64,000 nucleotides of DNA from Pseudomonas extremaustralis (lineage in GTDB: Bacteria > Pseudomonadota > Gammaproteobacteria > Pseudomonadales > Pseudomonadaceae): positions 310,001 to 374,000 of the forward strand of contig NZ_LT629689.1 of the NCBI RefSeq assembly GCF_900102035.1, given 5' to 3'. Of the stretch, positions 1 to 7,619 are shown in pieces. The notes under the pieces are model-generated. The model was not told the DNA's origin, ran no database searches, and worked only from the letters and a program-made list of their open reading frames with translations. Made by a program: the position numbers and the translations under genes. Every line of letters starts with the position of its first letter. Position 1 is the stretch's first letter.

Positions 1-1558
1 AGATATCCAGCACAAACCCCAGCAAAATCCGGGTATCCCGTGGGTCGATCAGCCCGTCGTCCCACAGGTTCGCACTGCCGTACAACGCGGTGGATTGGCT
101 GTCGAGCTTCTGCGCGGTGACCTGTTCCAGCATGTCCAGCATCTTGGGGTCGGGCACCAGACCGTCCTTCAACTGCTTGGCCTCGGTGACGATCCGCAGC
201 ACCTTGCCCGCTTGCGCGCCGCCCATCACCGCCGTGCGGCTGTTGGGCCAGGCGAAGATAAAACGCGGGTCCAGGCCCCGGCCGCACATCGCATAATTGC
301 CGGCGCCGTAGGAGCCGCCGACCACCACCGTGAGTTTAGGCACCCGCGCGTTGGCCACCGCCTGGATCATCTTCGCGCCGTGCTTGATCACCCCCTGCTG
401 CTCGGACTCGGTGCCCACCATGAACCCGGTGGTGTTGTGCAGGAACAGCAGCGGCGTGTGGCTCTGGTCGCACAGCTGGATAAACTGCGCAGCCTTGCTC
501 GCGCCCTTGGGCGTGATCGGGCCGTTGTTGCCGATCACGCCGACGGCGCGGCCATGAATATGCAGATGGCCGCAGACGGTGTGGGCATCGAACTCGCCCT
601 TGAACTCAAGAAAGACTGAGCCGTCCGCCAGGCGTGCGAGGATTTCGCGCACGTCATAGGTTTTTTTCGGGTCGTCCGGGATCAGCCCGAGCAGGTCGTC
701 GATGGGATACAACGGCTCGGTGTACGCCCGTGCTGGCGCGGGCGGCAGATGATCGTTCCAGGGCAACAGGCTGACGATCTCGCGCACGATACGCACGCCG
801 TCGGCGTCGTTTTCCGCCAGGTATTCAGCGGTGCCGGCGGTTTGCGCGTGCATCTCGGCGCCGCCCAGTTCCTCGTCGGTGGCGACTTCGCCGGTGGCGG
901 CCTTGAGCAGCGGTGGCCCGGCCAGGAACAGTTTGGCTTTGCCGCGCACCACCACCACGTAGTCCGACAGCCCCGGCTGGTACGCCCCGCCCGCCGTCGC
1001 CGAGCCATGCACCACGGTGATCTGCGGCAACCCCATGGCCGACATGCGCGCCTGATTGGCAAAACTGCGCGCGCCTTCGACGAAAATCTCCGCCGCGTAA
1101 TTGAGGTTGGCGCCGCCGCTTTCGGCCAGGGTCACCACCGGCAGTTTGTTTTCCACCGCGATCTGTTGCAGGCGCAGGGATTTCTTCAGGCCCGTGGGGG
1201 AAATGGTGCCGCCCTTGATCGCGCTGTTATTGGCCACCACCAGCACGCGCACGCCACTGACATAACCGATGCCAGCGATCAGCCCGCCGCCGGCGCCGCT
1301 GCCGTCCTTGTCGTCGTGGAGTTTGTAACCGGCCAGGCTGGCCAGCTCCAGGAACGGTGCGCCGGGGTCCAGCAGCAGGTTCAGACGTTCGCGCGGCAGC
1401 AACTGGCCGCGTCGGTCGAACTTGGGTTTGGCTTCCTGCGCCTTGGCGAGCACGTGCTGTTCCAGCTGGCGCAGTAGCGCGATGGCCGCGAGCATGGTCG
1501 CGCGGTTGTGGGCGAACTGTGGGCTGTGAGGGTCGATCGAGCTTTCAATCACCGGCAT
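1..1558 (-). CDS. atuC: Acyl-CoA carboxylase carboxyltransferase (beta) subunit, AtuC-like, 3' end cut by window edge
   Basis: Reading from ATG at 1558 gives about 519 residues of a biotin-dependent carboxyltransferase beta subunit (MPVIESSIDPHSPQF start), open to the left edge. The family is about 538 residues, so roughly 20 C-terminal residues are missing. The N-terminal half has the acyl-CoA lid region with GAGGGLIAGIG; the C-terminal half has NNGPITPKGASKAAQF and GGSYGAGNYAM, typical of carboxyltransferases. It starts 4 bases after the stop of the short-chain dehydrogenase and sits third after atuA, which is the atuABC order of the P. aeruginosa terpene cluster. By that synteny it should be the beta subunit of geranoyl-CoA carboxylase, paired with a biotinylated alpha subunit (AtuF) beyond the edge. 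Methylcrotonoyl-CoA carboxylase (LiuB) is the close alternative; context decides. Confidence 0.85.
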   Translation of the reverse strand, partial: MPVIESSIDPHSPQFAHNRATMLAAIALLRQLEQHVLAKAQEAKPKFDRRGQLLPRERLNLLLDPGAPFLELASLAGYKLHDDKDGSGAGGGLIAGIGYVSGVRVLVVANNSAIKGGTISPTGLKKSLRLQQIAVENKLPVVTLAESGGANLNYAAEIFVEGARSFANQARMSAMGLPQITVVHGSATAGGAYQPGLSDYVVVVRGKAKLFLAGPPLLKAATGEVATDEELGGAEMHAQTAGTAEYLAENDADGVRIVREIVSLLPWNDHLPPAPARAYTEPLYPIDDLLGLIPDDPKKTYDVREILARLADGSVFLEFKGEFDAHTVCGHLHIHGRAVGVIGNNGPITPKGASKAAQFIQLCDQSHTPLLFLHNTTGFMVGTESEQQGVIKHGAKMIQAVANARVPKLTVVVGGSYGAGNYAMCGRGLDPRFIFAWPNSRTAVMGGAQAGKVLRIVTEAKQLKDGLVPDPKMLDMLEQVTAQKLDSQSTALYGSANLWDDGLIDPRDTRILLGFVLDI

Positions 1559-1561
1559 GGT

Positions 1562-2434
1562 TTATTGCTCCGCCTTGAGCACATCGGGCAGGTAGGCGCG
1601 GTGGAAACCGTTGAACGGTGCGCTCGGCGACTGTGTCTGGTGCAACGGCCAGGCGCGACTGCCCAGGTTGGCGGCGCCATCGATGCGCAGGGTGCTGCCG
1701 CTGATGAAAGCGGCGGCGGGGCTGAGCAGAAACACGATGGCCGCGCTGACTTCCGACTCGGTGCCGATGCGCTTGAGGGGCACGTGTTCGCGCAGGGTCG
1801 GGATCAGCGCCTTGAACGCGCCTTCGTAGGTGTCCATGCCGCTGGAGGCAATCCAGCCCGGCGCCACGGCATTGACCCGCACCCCGGCGTAGCCCCACTC
1901 GAAGGCGGCGGTCTTGGTGAGGTTGTCCATGCCTGCGCGCGCCGCGCCCGAGTGGCCCATGCCGGGCATGCCGCCCCACATGTCGGCGAGCATGTTGACG
2001 ATGGCGCCACCGTGCTTGCTCATGGATTGGTTGAACACTTCCCGCGCCATCAGGAAACCGCCGACCAGGTTGGTGCGCAACACGGTTTCAAAGCCTTTTT
2101 GATTGATCGAGGCCAGGGGCGACGGGTACTGGCCGCCGGCATTGTTGACCAGGCCGTGGATGGCACCGTGCTCGTGGACGATCTGGCTGACCAGCGCCTT
2201 CACCGCCTCTTCATCGCGGATGTCGCAGGCTTGCCAATGGGCGCTGCCGCCGTCTTCGGCGATTTGCGCCGCGACCTGTTCCAGCTTGTGCGCTTTGCGT
2301 CCCACCAGGATCACCCGCGCGCCAAGGGCCGCCAGCTCATGGGCGGTGCAGCGGCCAATCCCACTGCCGCCGCCGGTGACGATCACGGTGTGGCCCTGGA
2401 ACAGGTCGGCTTTGAAGATCGAATCGTAGGCCAC
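1562..2434 (-). CDS. atuB: Short-chain dehydrogenase/reductase, AtuB-like
   Basis: A 290-residue SDR. The nucleotide site is clear: TGGGSGIG near residue 21, an acidic/polar strand before GRKAHKLEQ, and NNAGG near residue 97. The catalytic Tyr-x-x-x-Lys is not present: the aligned stretch reads HSGAARAG near residue 165, with Ser for Tyr and Arg for Lys. This stretch resembles the peroxisomal trans-2-enoyl-CoA reductase branch of the family, which suggests an enoyl-CoA type substrate rather than an alcohol. It lies between atuA and the carboxyltransferase, 12 bases after atuA, so it is probably in the same transcript. The last 45 residues extend beyond the usual SDR fold. AtuB in P. aeruginosa has no proven reaction that I know of. 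Confidence 0.85.
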   Translation of the reverse strand: MAYDSIFKADLFQGHTVIVTGGGSGIGRCTAHELAALGARVILVGRKAHKLEQVAAQIAEDGGSAHWQACDIRDEEAVKALVSQIVHEHGAIHGLVNNAGGQYPSPLASINQKGFETVLRTNLVGGFLMAREVFNQSMSKHGGAIVNMLADMWGGMPGMGHSGAARAGMDNLTKTAAFEWGYAGVRVNAVAPGWIASSGMDTYEGAFKALIPTLREHVPLKRIGTESEVSAAIVFLLSPAAAFISGSTLRIDGAANLGSRAWPLHQTQSPSAPFNGFHRAYLPDVLKAEQ

Positions 2435-2446
2435 GGCAACGCTCCT

Positions 2447-4225
2447 TTAAGTGAGTTGATCGGCGAGGTGTTGCGGCACGGCGATGGGGATTTCCAGCAG
2501 TTGCTGGGCGAAGGCCTTGCCTTGCGGATCGATGCGCAGGCTGGCGATACCGCCGCCGCCCAGGGCGTTTTCCAGCAGGAAGTTGAGGCTATGGCTGCCG
2601 GGCAGGTACCAGCGTTGGACGCGGCCGTGGACGGGGTCGAGCACGTGGCTCATCCAGTCGACGATGACTTCCGGGGTCAGGGCTTCGGCGATCCACGGCA
2701 GGTATTCGGGGGCGCGAGCGATGACCCCGATATTGCTGTGGTTGCCCTTGTCGCCGGAGCGCGCCACGGCGAGTTTCACCAGCGGCACACTGGCGTCGGC
2801 GCGGCCTTGGGGTTTGGGCGGATCCCTCGGTGCGGCAGGCACGCGAGGCGCCTCGGCGATGGGTAGCGTGCAGGCGAGGCGTTCGCCCTGGAAGTCGATG
2901 TTTACCTCGCAGGCGGCCTTATCGATCAGGAACGAAAACAGCCGAATCAGCGGATACACCGTGGGTCGTCCGCCGACAATGCCGGTCAGCCCCGGCGCCA
3001 TGCCGGTGGCCGCCTGGGCTATCTCGCGGGCGAACAGCACCAGCGCCGGTTTGCTCGGGTGGCGCACGGCCAGCTTGAGCACCACCTCGCGGGTGTCATG
3101 GCGCTTGGCGTGGGCGCCATAGGTCGCTTCGCTGCCGAGCAGTTCGATGTTCACCTCGGTGTAGGGCGCCCAACCGCGCTGGCTGAACAGTTCCGAGGTT
3201 TTGTCGATGATTGCCTGGCTGACCCGTTCGGCCTTGGCCACCGCGTCGATTCCGGCGATCAGGCAACTGGCGGTGCAGCGAAAACCATCCGGGCAGGTGG
3301 CGCTGACTTTGTACTGGTCGGTGGGTGGCAAGCCCTTGGCGCCGTGCAGGCGCACGCGGTTTTTGCCTTGCTGCTGCACTTTGACCTGGCTGAAGTCGCA
3401 GATCACATCGGGCAGTAAATAGGCGTGCGGATCGCCGATTTCATACAGCAGCTGTTCGGCCACGCTGAGCTCGCTGATCAAGCCGCCCGTGCCTTCGACT
3501 TTATTGACGGTGAACTGGCCGTCGGCGCTGACCTCGACGATGGGAAAACCGATGTGCGCGTAGTCCGGCACGTCGCGCCAATCGGTGAAATTGCCGCCGG
3601 TGCATTGGGCGCCGCATTCGATGATGTGCCCGGCCAGGGCGGCTTGGGCGAGGCGGTCGTAGTCGTGCCACGACCAGTTGAATTCATGCACCAGCGCTGC
3701 GCTGACCACTGCGCTGTCGACCACGCGACCGGTGATGACGATATCCGCGCCCAGTGCCAGCGCCTGGGTAATGCCCGGCGCACCGAGGTAGGCATTCGCG
3801 GATAGGCACATCGGCGGCAATGGTGTGCCGTTGAACATGTCGGTGAGGCCGTGCAGGTGTTTGAGCTGGGGTTGCAGGTCGTCGCCCAGCAGCACGGCGA
3901 TCTTCAGCGGCAACTGGGCCTTGTCGCAGGCCGCTTGCAGGGCGGCGGCGCAGGCTTGCGGGTGGATGCCGCCGGCGTTGCTGATCACGCGAATGCCCTG
4001 GTGCTGGATATCGCCCAGCAACGGCGTCAGGACTTCGACAAAGTCGCTGGCATAACCGGCCTGGGGATCTTTCATTCGCGCACCGGCAAGGATCGACATG
4101 GTGACTTCCGCCAGGTAGTCGAACACCAGGTAATCGAGCCTGCCGCCGTGCACCAGTTGGGCGGCGGCGGTGCAGGTGTCGCCCCAGAAGGCGCTGGCGC
4201 AGCCGATACGAACCGTCTTGCTCAT
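2447..4225 (-). CDS. atuA: AtuA family protein (DUF1446 domain plus C-terminal AtuA-like domain)
   Basis: A 592-residue protein, first gene of the atu operon. Residues 1-450 form the DUF1446 domain ([40 protein letters not shown]). After a proline-rich linker near 470-490, residues 490-592 form the small AtuA C-terminal domain ([28 protein letters not shown]). The family is required for growth on acyclic terpenes such as citronellol in P. aeruginosa, but its reaction is not established. The promoter faces the TetR regulator across 153 bases with paired operators. A second pair of the same two domains occurs as separate genes at 56070-57709. The start ATG at 4225 follows GAAGGATTTCTC, a good ribosome site. 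Confidence 0.9.
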   Translation of the reverse strand: MSKTVRIGCASAFWGDTCTAAAQLVHGGRLDYLVFDYLAEVTMSILAGARMKDPQAGYASDFVEVLTPLLGDIQHQGIRVISNAGGIHPQACAAALQAACDKAQLPLKIAVLLGDDLQPQLKHLHGLTDMFNGTPLPPMCLSANAYLGAPGITQALALGADIVITGRVVDSAVVSAALVHEFNWSWHDYDRLAQAALAGHIIECGAQCTGGNFTDWRDVPDYAHIGFPIVEVSADGQFTVNKVEGTGGLISELSVAEQLLYEIGDPHAYLLPDVICDFSQVKVQQQGKNRVRLHGAKGLPPTDQYKVSATCPDGFRCTASCLIAGIDAVAKAERVSQAIIDKTSELFSQRGWAPYTEVNIELLGSEATYGAHAKRHDTREVVLKLAVRHPSKPALVLFAREIAQAATGMAPGLTGIVGGRPTVYPLIRLFSFLIDKAACEVNIDFQGERLACTLPIAEAPRVPAAPRDPPKPQGRADASVPLVKLAVARSGDKGNHSNIGVIARAPEYLPWIAEALTPEVIVDWMSHVLDPVHGRVQRWYLPGSHSLNFLLENALGGGGIASLRIDPQGKAFAQQLLEIPIAVPQHLADQLT

Positions 4226-4261
4226 GAGAAATCCTTCCTCGAATGGCTGTTGGCGAGACTA

Positions 4262-4320
4262 CCAAGCAAGCGCTTGGTTTGTAAACGCTGCCGACAAGTT
4301 TTAGCCAAGCGCTTGCTTGG
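4262..4320. promoter_or_regulatory. Paired inverted operator in the atuA/atuR divergent promoter
   Basis: CCAAGCAAGCGCTTGG at 4262-4277 and its exact reverse complement at 4305-4320, separated by 27 bases. Each copy also contains the palindrome AAGCGCTT. The pair fills the intergenic space between atuA and the TetR gene. AtuR of P. aeruginosa is described as a repressor that binds two inverted repeats in exactly this intergenic region, so these are the expected operators. Confidence 0.8.
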
Positions 4321-4378
4321 GTGGCGGTCACGGCCTAAATTGCCGGCCAAGACGTCCGCGCAAGTAGAGGAGAAAGGC

Positions 4379-5002
4379 ATGGATGAGCACAAAGCCCTGC
4401 AGGTGATGCGCACTCTGGTCGACGGCGGTGAATTGACCGACCCCGACAGTGCCCGGGGCAAGTTGCTGCAAACGGCGGCGCATCTGTTTCGCAACAAAGG
4501 CTTCGAACGCACCACGGTGCGCGACCTGGCCGGTGCCGTGGGGATTCAGTCCGGCAGCATCTTTCATCACTTCAAGAGCAAGGACGAGATCCTGCGCGCG
4601 GTGATGGAAGAAACCATTCGCTACAACACCGCACTGATGCGCGCCTCGCTGGAAGAGGCGAGCAACGTGCGCGAACGCGTGCTGGCGCTGATTCGTTGCG
4701 AATTGCAATCGATCATGGGCGGCAGCGGCGAGGCCATGGCGGTGCTGGTGTACGAATGGCGCTCGCTGTCGGCCGAAGGCCAGGCCAGGGTGCTGGCGCT
4801 GCGTGATGTATACGAAGAGATCTGGCTGCAAGTGCTGGGCGAGGCCAAGGTCGCCGGCTATATCCGGGGCGATGTGTTTATCACCCGGCGCTTTCTCACC
4901 GGCGCTTTGTCCTGGACCACCACTTGGTTCCGCGCCGAGGGCAGCCTCACGCTCGAAGAGTTGGCTGAGCAAGCACTGCTGATGGTTCTGAAAGCCGACT
5001 GA
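4379..5002 (+). CDS. atuR: TetR family repressor, AtuR-like
   Basis: A 207-residue TetR regulator. The start is ATG 4379, preceded by GAGGAGAAAGG. The helix-turn-helix is at about residues 22-65 (KLLQTAAHLFRNKGFERTTV, then GIQSGSIFHHFKSKDEIL), followed by an all-helical ligand-binding domain with an FSL-type core. It is divergent from atuA, whose promoter carries two inverted operator copies. By position and family this is the AtuR repressor of acyclic terpene utilisation, probably released by a pathway acyl-CoA. The open frame extends further upstream without a start supported by a ribosome site, so the shorter start was chosen. A TetR regulator of another branched-chain pathway is the main alternative. 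Confidence 0.85.
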   Translation: MDEHKALQVMRTLVDGGELTDPDSARGKLLQTAAHLFRNKGFERTTVRDLAGAVGIQSGSIFHHFKSKDEILRAVMEETIRYNTALMRASLEEASNVRERVLALIRCELQSIMGGSGEAMAVLVYEWRSLSAEGQARVLALRDVYEEIWLQVLGEAKVAGYIRGDVFITRRFLTGALSWTTTWFRAEGSLTLEELAEQALLMVLKAD

Positions 5003-5095
5003 GGTGCAAGCGATTAATTTGCAGGTGAAAAGTTGTCTCTCTGGACAAAACCGCCTAGCTTATCGCCATCAATGTAGCGAACGGTGTGTGCCTCG

Positions 5096-5884
5096 ATGTA
5101 TTCGCCCTGGCGGCTGGCTGCAGGACTGACTTTATGGGCATTGGGCACCCTGTGGTGGATGCCGGCTTCGGCTGCGCAATTGGTGCGCATTGGCGCCGCG
5201 CATTTCCCGCCCTATACCGTACGCCCCGAGCAGGGCGCCGACACCGGGTTGCTGCCGCAACTGGTGGACGCGCTGAACGCTTCGCAAACCGACTATCAAT
5301 TCGTGCTCGTGCCCACCTCGATCCCCCGACGTTTCCGGGATTTCGAGCAAGGTCGGGTCGATATGGCGATCTTTGAAAATCCCGACTGGGGCTGGCAGGA
5401 GATTGCCCATACCAGTGTCGACATGGGGCTTGAAGATGCGGAAGTATTCGTCGCGCTGCGTAAGCCCGAGCGCGATCAAGGTTATTTTGCCGACCTCGCC
5501 GGCAAGCGCCTGGCGGTGTTCAGCGGTTATCACTACGCCTTTGCCAACTTCAACCCCGACCCCAAGTACGTGGCCACGCACTTCAACGCCACGTTGACCT
5601 ATTCCCACGACAGCAACCTGCTGATGGTCGCCCGCGGGCGTGCCGATATCGCGCTGGTGACCCGTTCGTACCTGAGCGATTTCATGGTGCGCAATGCCGA
5701 TATGGCGGGGCAGCTCATGGTGTCGCAGCGTATCGATCAGGTGTACCACCACTACGCCTTGCTGCGGCCCAAGGCACCGATCAGCGGCGTCGCGTTTGCC
5801 GAACTGCTCAAACGTTTGCGAGACAGCGGAGAGATGCTGAAAATCTTCGAGCCCTATCGGATTGATGTGATGGCCGTGCCCTGA
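5096..5884 (+). CDS. Periplasmic solute-binding protein, family 3 (SBP_bac_3-like)
   Basis: About 262 residues from ATG 5096; a GTG at 5084 is an alternative, and neither has a strong ribosome site. The N-terminus is a signal peptide (WRLAAGLTLWALGTLW, cleavage after PASA). The mature part reads like an amino-acid-type binding protein: RIGAAHFPPYTV, TGLLPQLVDALN, GRVDMAIFENPDW, LAGKRLAVFSGYHY and GRADIALVTRSYL. No permease or ATPase gene lies beside it, so it may serve a distant ABC system or be an orphan sensor-type protein. Many such orphan proteins occur in Pseudomonas. Ligand unknown. It converges on pvdS, with one REP element between. Confidence 0.8.
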   Translation: MYSPWRLAAGLTLWALGTLWWMPASAAQLVRIGAAHFPPYTVRPEQGADTGLLPQLVDALNASQTDYQFVLVPTSIPRRFRDFEQGRVDMAIFENPDWGWQEIAHTSVDMGLEDAEVFVALRKPERDQGYFADLAGKRLAVFSGYHYAFANFNPDPKYVATHFNATLTYSHDSNLLMVARGRADIALVTRSYLSDFMVRNADMAGQLMVSQRIDQVYHHYALLRPKAPISGVAFAELLKRLRDSGEMLKIFEPYRIDVMAVP

Positions 5885-5925
5885 GTCCGTGGGCTTCCAG
5901 ATGCGCTGCGTTATCGTTGAGGTTC

Positions 5926-5948
5926 TTCGCGAGCAAGCTCGCTCCTAC
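5926..5948. repeat. Single REP element
   Basis: TTCGCGAGCAAGCTCGCTCC followed by TAC, the common Pseudomonas REP palindrome, sits between the converging ends of the binding-protein gene and pvdS. No inverted partner is seen nearby, unlike most REP copies in this window. Confidence 0.85.
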
Positions 5949-5961
5949 GGGGGCGGCGGGG

Positions 5962-6513
5962 TCAGATCCGCCGTGCAAACGTATCGCTATGGTTGCCCGA
6001 CACCTTGCGGCAATGCACCAATGCATCGCGAATCATGAAGTTCACCAGGGTTGGCGAGACGCCCAGTTCCTTGGCGATGTCCTTTTGCGGCACGCCGTGC
6101 AGACGGTACATCTCGAACGCATAGCGGGTACGCTGGGGCAACTCCGTCAGGGCGTCGGCGATGTTTTCCAGGGTGTTGAAATTGATGTGAGAGGTTTCCG
6201 GTGAAGCGCCGTGAATGACCACATTCAAGCCTTCCTCTTCGGTCCCCGAATATTTGAGCTCCAGGGCCTGCTTGCGGTAGTGATCGATCGCCAGGTTGCG
6301 CACGATCTGGAACAGGTAACTCAATTGCGCCTTGAACGATGAGGTAATCGTCGGCGCCGATTGCAGCCGGAAGTAAGCGTCCTGCACGACGTCTTCGGCT
6401 CGGGAGCGGCACCCGGTAATGCGTGCCGCGATCTTCACCAGGATCAATCGATTGTCGACGAATGCCTGGAGAAGCGGTGAGTCGCACCTGCCTGTGGATA
6501 CTGGTTCCATCAT
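5962..6513 (-). CDS. pvdS: Extracytoplasmic-function sigma factor for pyoverdine genes, PvdS
   Basis: 183 residues from ATG 6513, which follows AAGGTGATTTCC; a GTG at 6522 and an ATG at 6510 are alternatives. Region 2 is seen as CRSRAEDVVQDAYFRLQSAP with LFQIVRNLAIDHYRKQALE; region 4 as ALTELPQRTRYAFEMYRLHG and VPQKDIAKELGVSPTLVNF. This is the iron-starvation sigma factor PvdS (PbrA), which with core RNA polymerase reads TAAAT-N16-CGT promoters of pyoverdine genes. In P. aeruginosa its activity is restrained by anti-sigma FpvR, not present here. Its promoter carries a near-perfect Fur box. It is divergent from pvdG, the expected layout. Confidence 0.95.
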   Translation of the reverse strand: MMEPVSTGRCDSPLLQAFVDNRLILVKIAARITGCRSRAEDVVQDAYFRLQSAPTITSSFKAQLSYLFQIVRNLAIDHYRKQALELKYSGTEEEGLNVVIHGASPETSHINFNTLENIADALTELPQRTRYAFEMYRLHGVPQKDIAKELGVSPTLVNFMIRDALVHCRKVSGNHSDTFARRI

Positions 6514-6583
6514 GGAAATCACCTTGTCGCTGAAGAGGTTGGGGGAGGGCGTCCGTGCTGATGCCTCCTACACATCGGGCAAC

Positions 6584-6612
6584 AAATTATGATGAATGAT
6601 AATGATTGTCAA
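6584..6612 (-). promoter_or_regulatory. pvdS promoter with overlapping Fur box
   Basis: On the minus strand TTGACA (6612-6607), a 17-base spacer and TAATTT (6589-6584) form a sigma-70 type promoter. The stretch 6597-6611, TGATAATGATTGTCA, matches the 15-base Fur core TGATAATnATTATCA at all but one position and covers the spacer and the -35. Iron-bound Fur here would block polymerase directly. Confidence 0.85.
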
Positions 6613-6680
6613 ATGAGAAGCATAACTAATCTTATGCTTTTCGCGTGGGTGTGAACCGCGTCTCGCGTGTTCCCGGCGAC

Positions 6681-6704
6681 TAATTATTTGCCGGTGCCGT
6701 CCGT
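6681..6704 (+). promoter_or_regulatory. PvdS-type (iron starvation) promoter for pvdG-pvdL
   Basis: TAATT at 6681-6685, exactly 16 bases, then CGT at 6702-6704, one base away from the PvdS consensus TAAAT-N16-CGT. It lies about 135 bases before pvdG. The 302-base gap between pvdS and pvdG otherwise holds the Fur-controlled pvdS promoter and a short leader ORF. Confidence 0.7.
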
Positions 6705-6765
6705 TCTTCTGGGTGACAGGTCCGTGAGTCAAGCGGCCAAGGATCAACACCCGCAGGAGGACGAG

Positions 6766-6819
6766 ATGGGTTTGTATCGTGCACACAGCGTATTTCGGTG
6801 TGGAGTGCTTGAGGGATGA
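6766..6819 (+). CDS. 17-codon leader ORF overlapping the pvdG start
   Basis: ATG 6766 is preceded by a full AGGAGG (6755-6760) five bases upstream. The frame reads [17 protein letters not shown] and stops with TGA at 6817-6819, so its stop overlaps the pvdG start as ATGA. pvdG itself has only a weak GGAG ten bases before its start. Ribosomes finishing this leader could therefore start pvdG by translational coupling. No composition typical of an attenuator peptide is obvious. Whether the peptide is made is unknown. Confidence 0.5.
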   Translation: MGLYRAHSVFRCGVLEG

Positions 6820-7568
6820 GTACGCCGACGCGACTGCGCTTGTTCTGCCTGCCCTACTCGGGTGCCAGTGCCATGGTTTACGTGCGTTGGCGCCGGGCGC
6901 TGCCGGACTGGTTGCAGGTGTGCCCGCTGGAATTGCCTGGGCGTGGCAGGCGCATGGATGAACCGCTGCAGAGCGATATCAAGGCCCTGGCCGCGCAGCT
7001 CGCGGAAGAAATCAGCCGCGACTTGAATGGTCCCTATGCGCTGTTCGGCCATAGCCTCGGCGGCCTGCTGGCCTTCGAGCTGGCCCATGCGTTAAGTGCG
7101 CGCAATCTGCCGGCGCCGCTGGCGTTGTTCGCCTCCGGCACCGCCGGCCCGGCGCGGCGTGATGTCAGCGAATACGCCCGCGCCAAGACCGACGAGCAAC
7201 TGATCGCCCGCCTGCGCGAACTGCAAGGCACCGCCGAAGAAGCCCTGGCCAACCCCGAATTGATGCAATTGATGCTGCCGATCCTGCGCGCCGACTTCCT
7301 GCTGTGCGGCAGCTTCAGTTATGGCGAGCGCGCGCTGCTGGATATGCCGATCCACGTGTTCGGTGGCAAGCAGGACAGCGTGCGCGCCGACCAGTTGCTC
7401 GACTGGCAACTCGAGGCGGCCAGCGGCTTTTCCCTGGACATGTTCGACGGTCACCACTTCTTCCTCATCCAGCACGAAAGCGCCGTGCTGCGCTGCGTCC
7501 GGCGCTACGCCGACGAACACCTGGCCCGCTGGCGCAACGGCGCGGCGCGGCAACTGGCCGCTGGCTGA
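6816..7568 (+). CDS. pvdG: Type II thioesterase of pyoverdine synthesis, PvdG
   Basis: 250 residues, alpha/beta-hydrolase. The nucleophile elbow GHSLGG places catalytic Ser80; the likely acid is in [11 protein letters not shown] near residue 190 and the His in FDGHHFFLI near 213. The N-terminal [11 protein letters not shown] and [12 protein letters not shown] are typical of type II thioesterases, which clear misloaded carriers in nonribosomal peptide synthesis. It is 51 bases upstream of pvdL and shares the PvdS-type promoter at 6681. The start overlaps the stop of a 17-codon ORF by four bases. Cytoplasmic. Confidence 0.92.
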   Translation: MSTPTRLRLFCLPYSGASAMVYVRWRRALPDWLQVCPLELPGRGRRMDEPLQSDIKALAAQLAEEISRDLNGPYALFGHSLGGLLAFELAHALSARNLPAPLALFASGTAGPARRDVSEYARAKTDEQLIARLRELQGTAEEALANPELMQLMLPILRADFLLCGSFSYGERALLDMPIHVFGGKQDSVRADQLLDWQLEAASGFSLDMFDGHHFFLIQHESAVLRCVRRYADEHLARWRNGAARQLAAG

Positions 7569-7619
7569 CAGCGTTTCGATTCCCGAATTTCCCGTAAGCC
7601 GATTTCAGGCAGGAACCCC

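Noticed and set aside
1508..2866. 452-codon plus-strand frame across the atuB/atuA ends
   Set aside because: Shadow of two well-supported minus-strand genes; no ribosome site or domain.
4226..4378. Extended in-frame start of the TetR gene in the promoter region
   Set aside because: The open frame continues upstream, but the operators lie there and only ATG 4379 has a ribosome site and starts the TetR homology.
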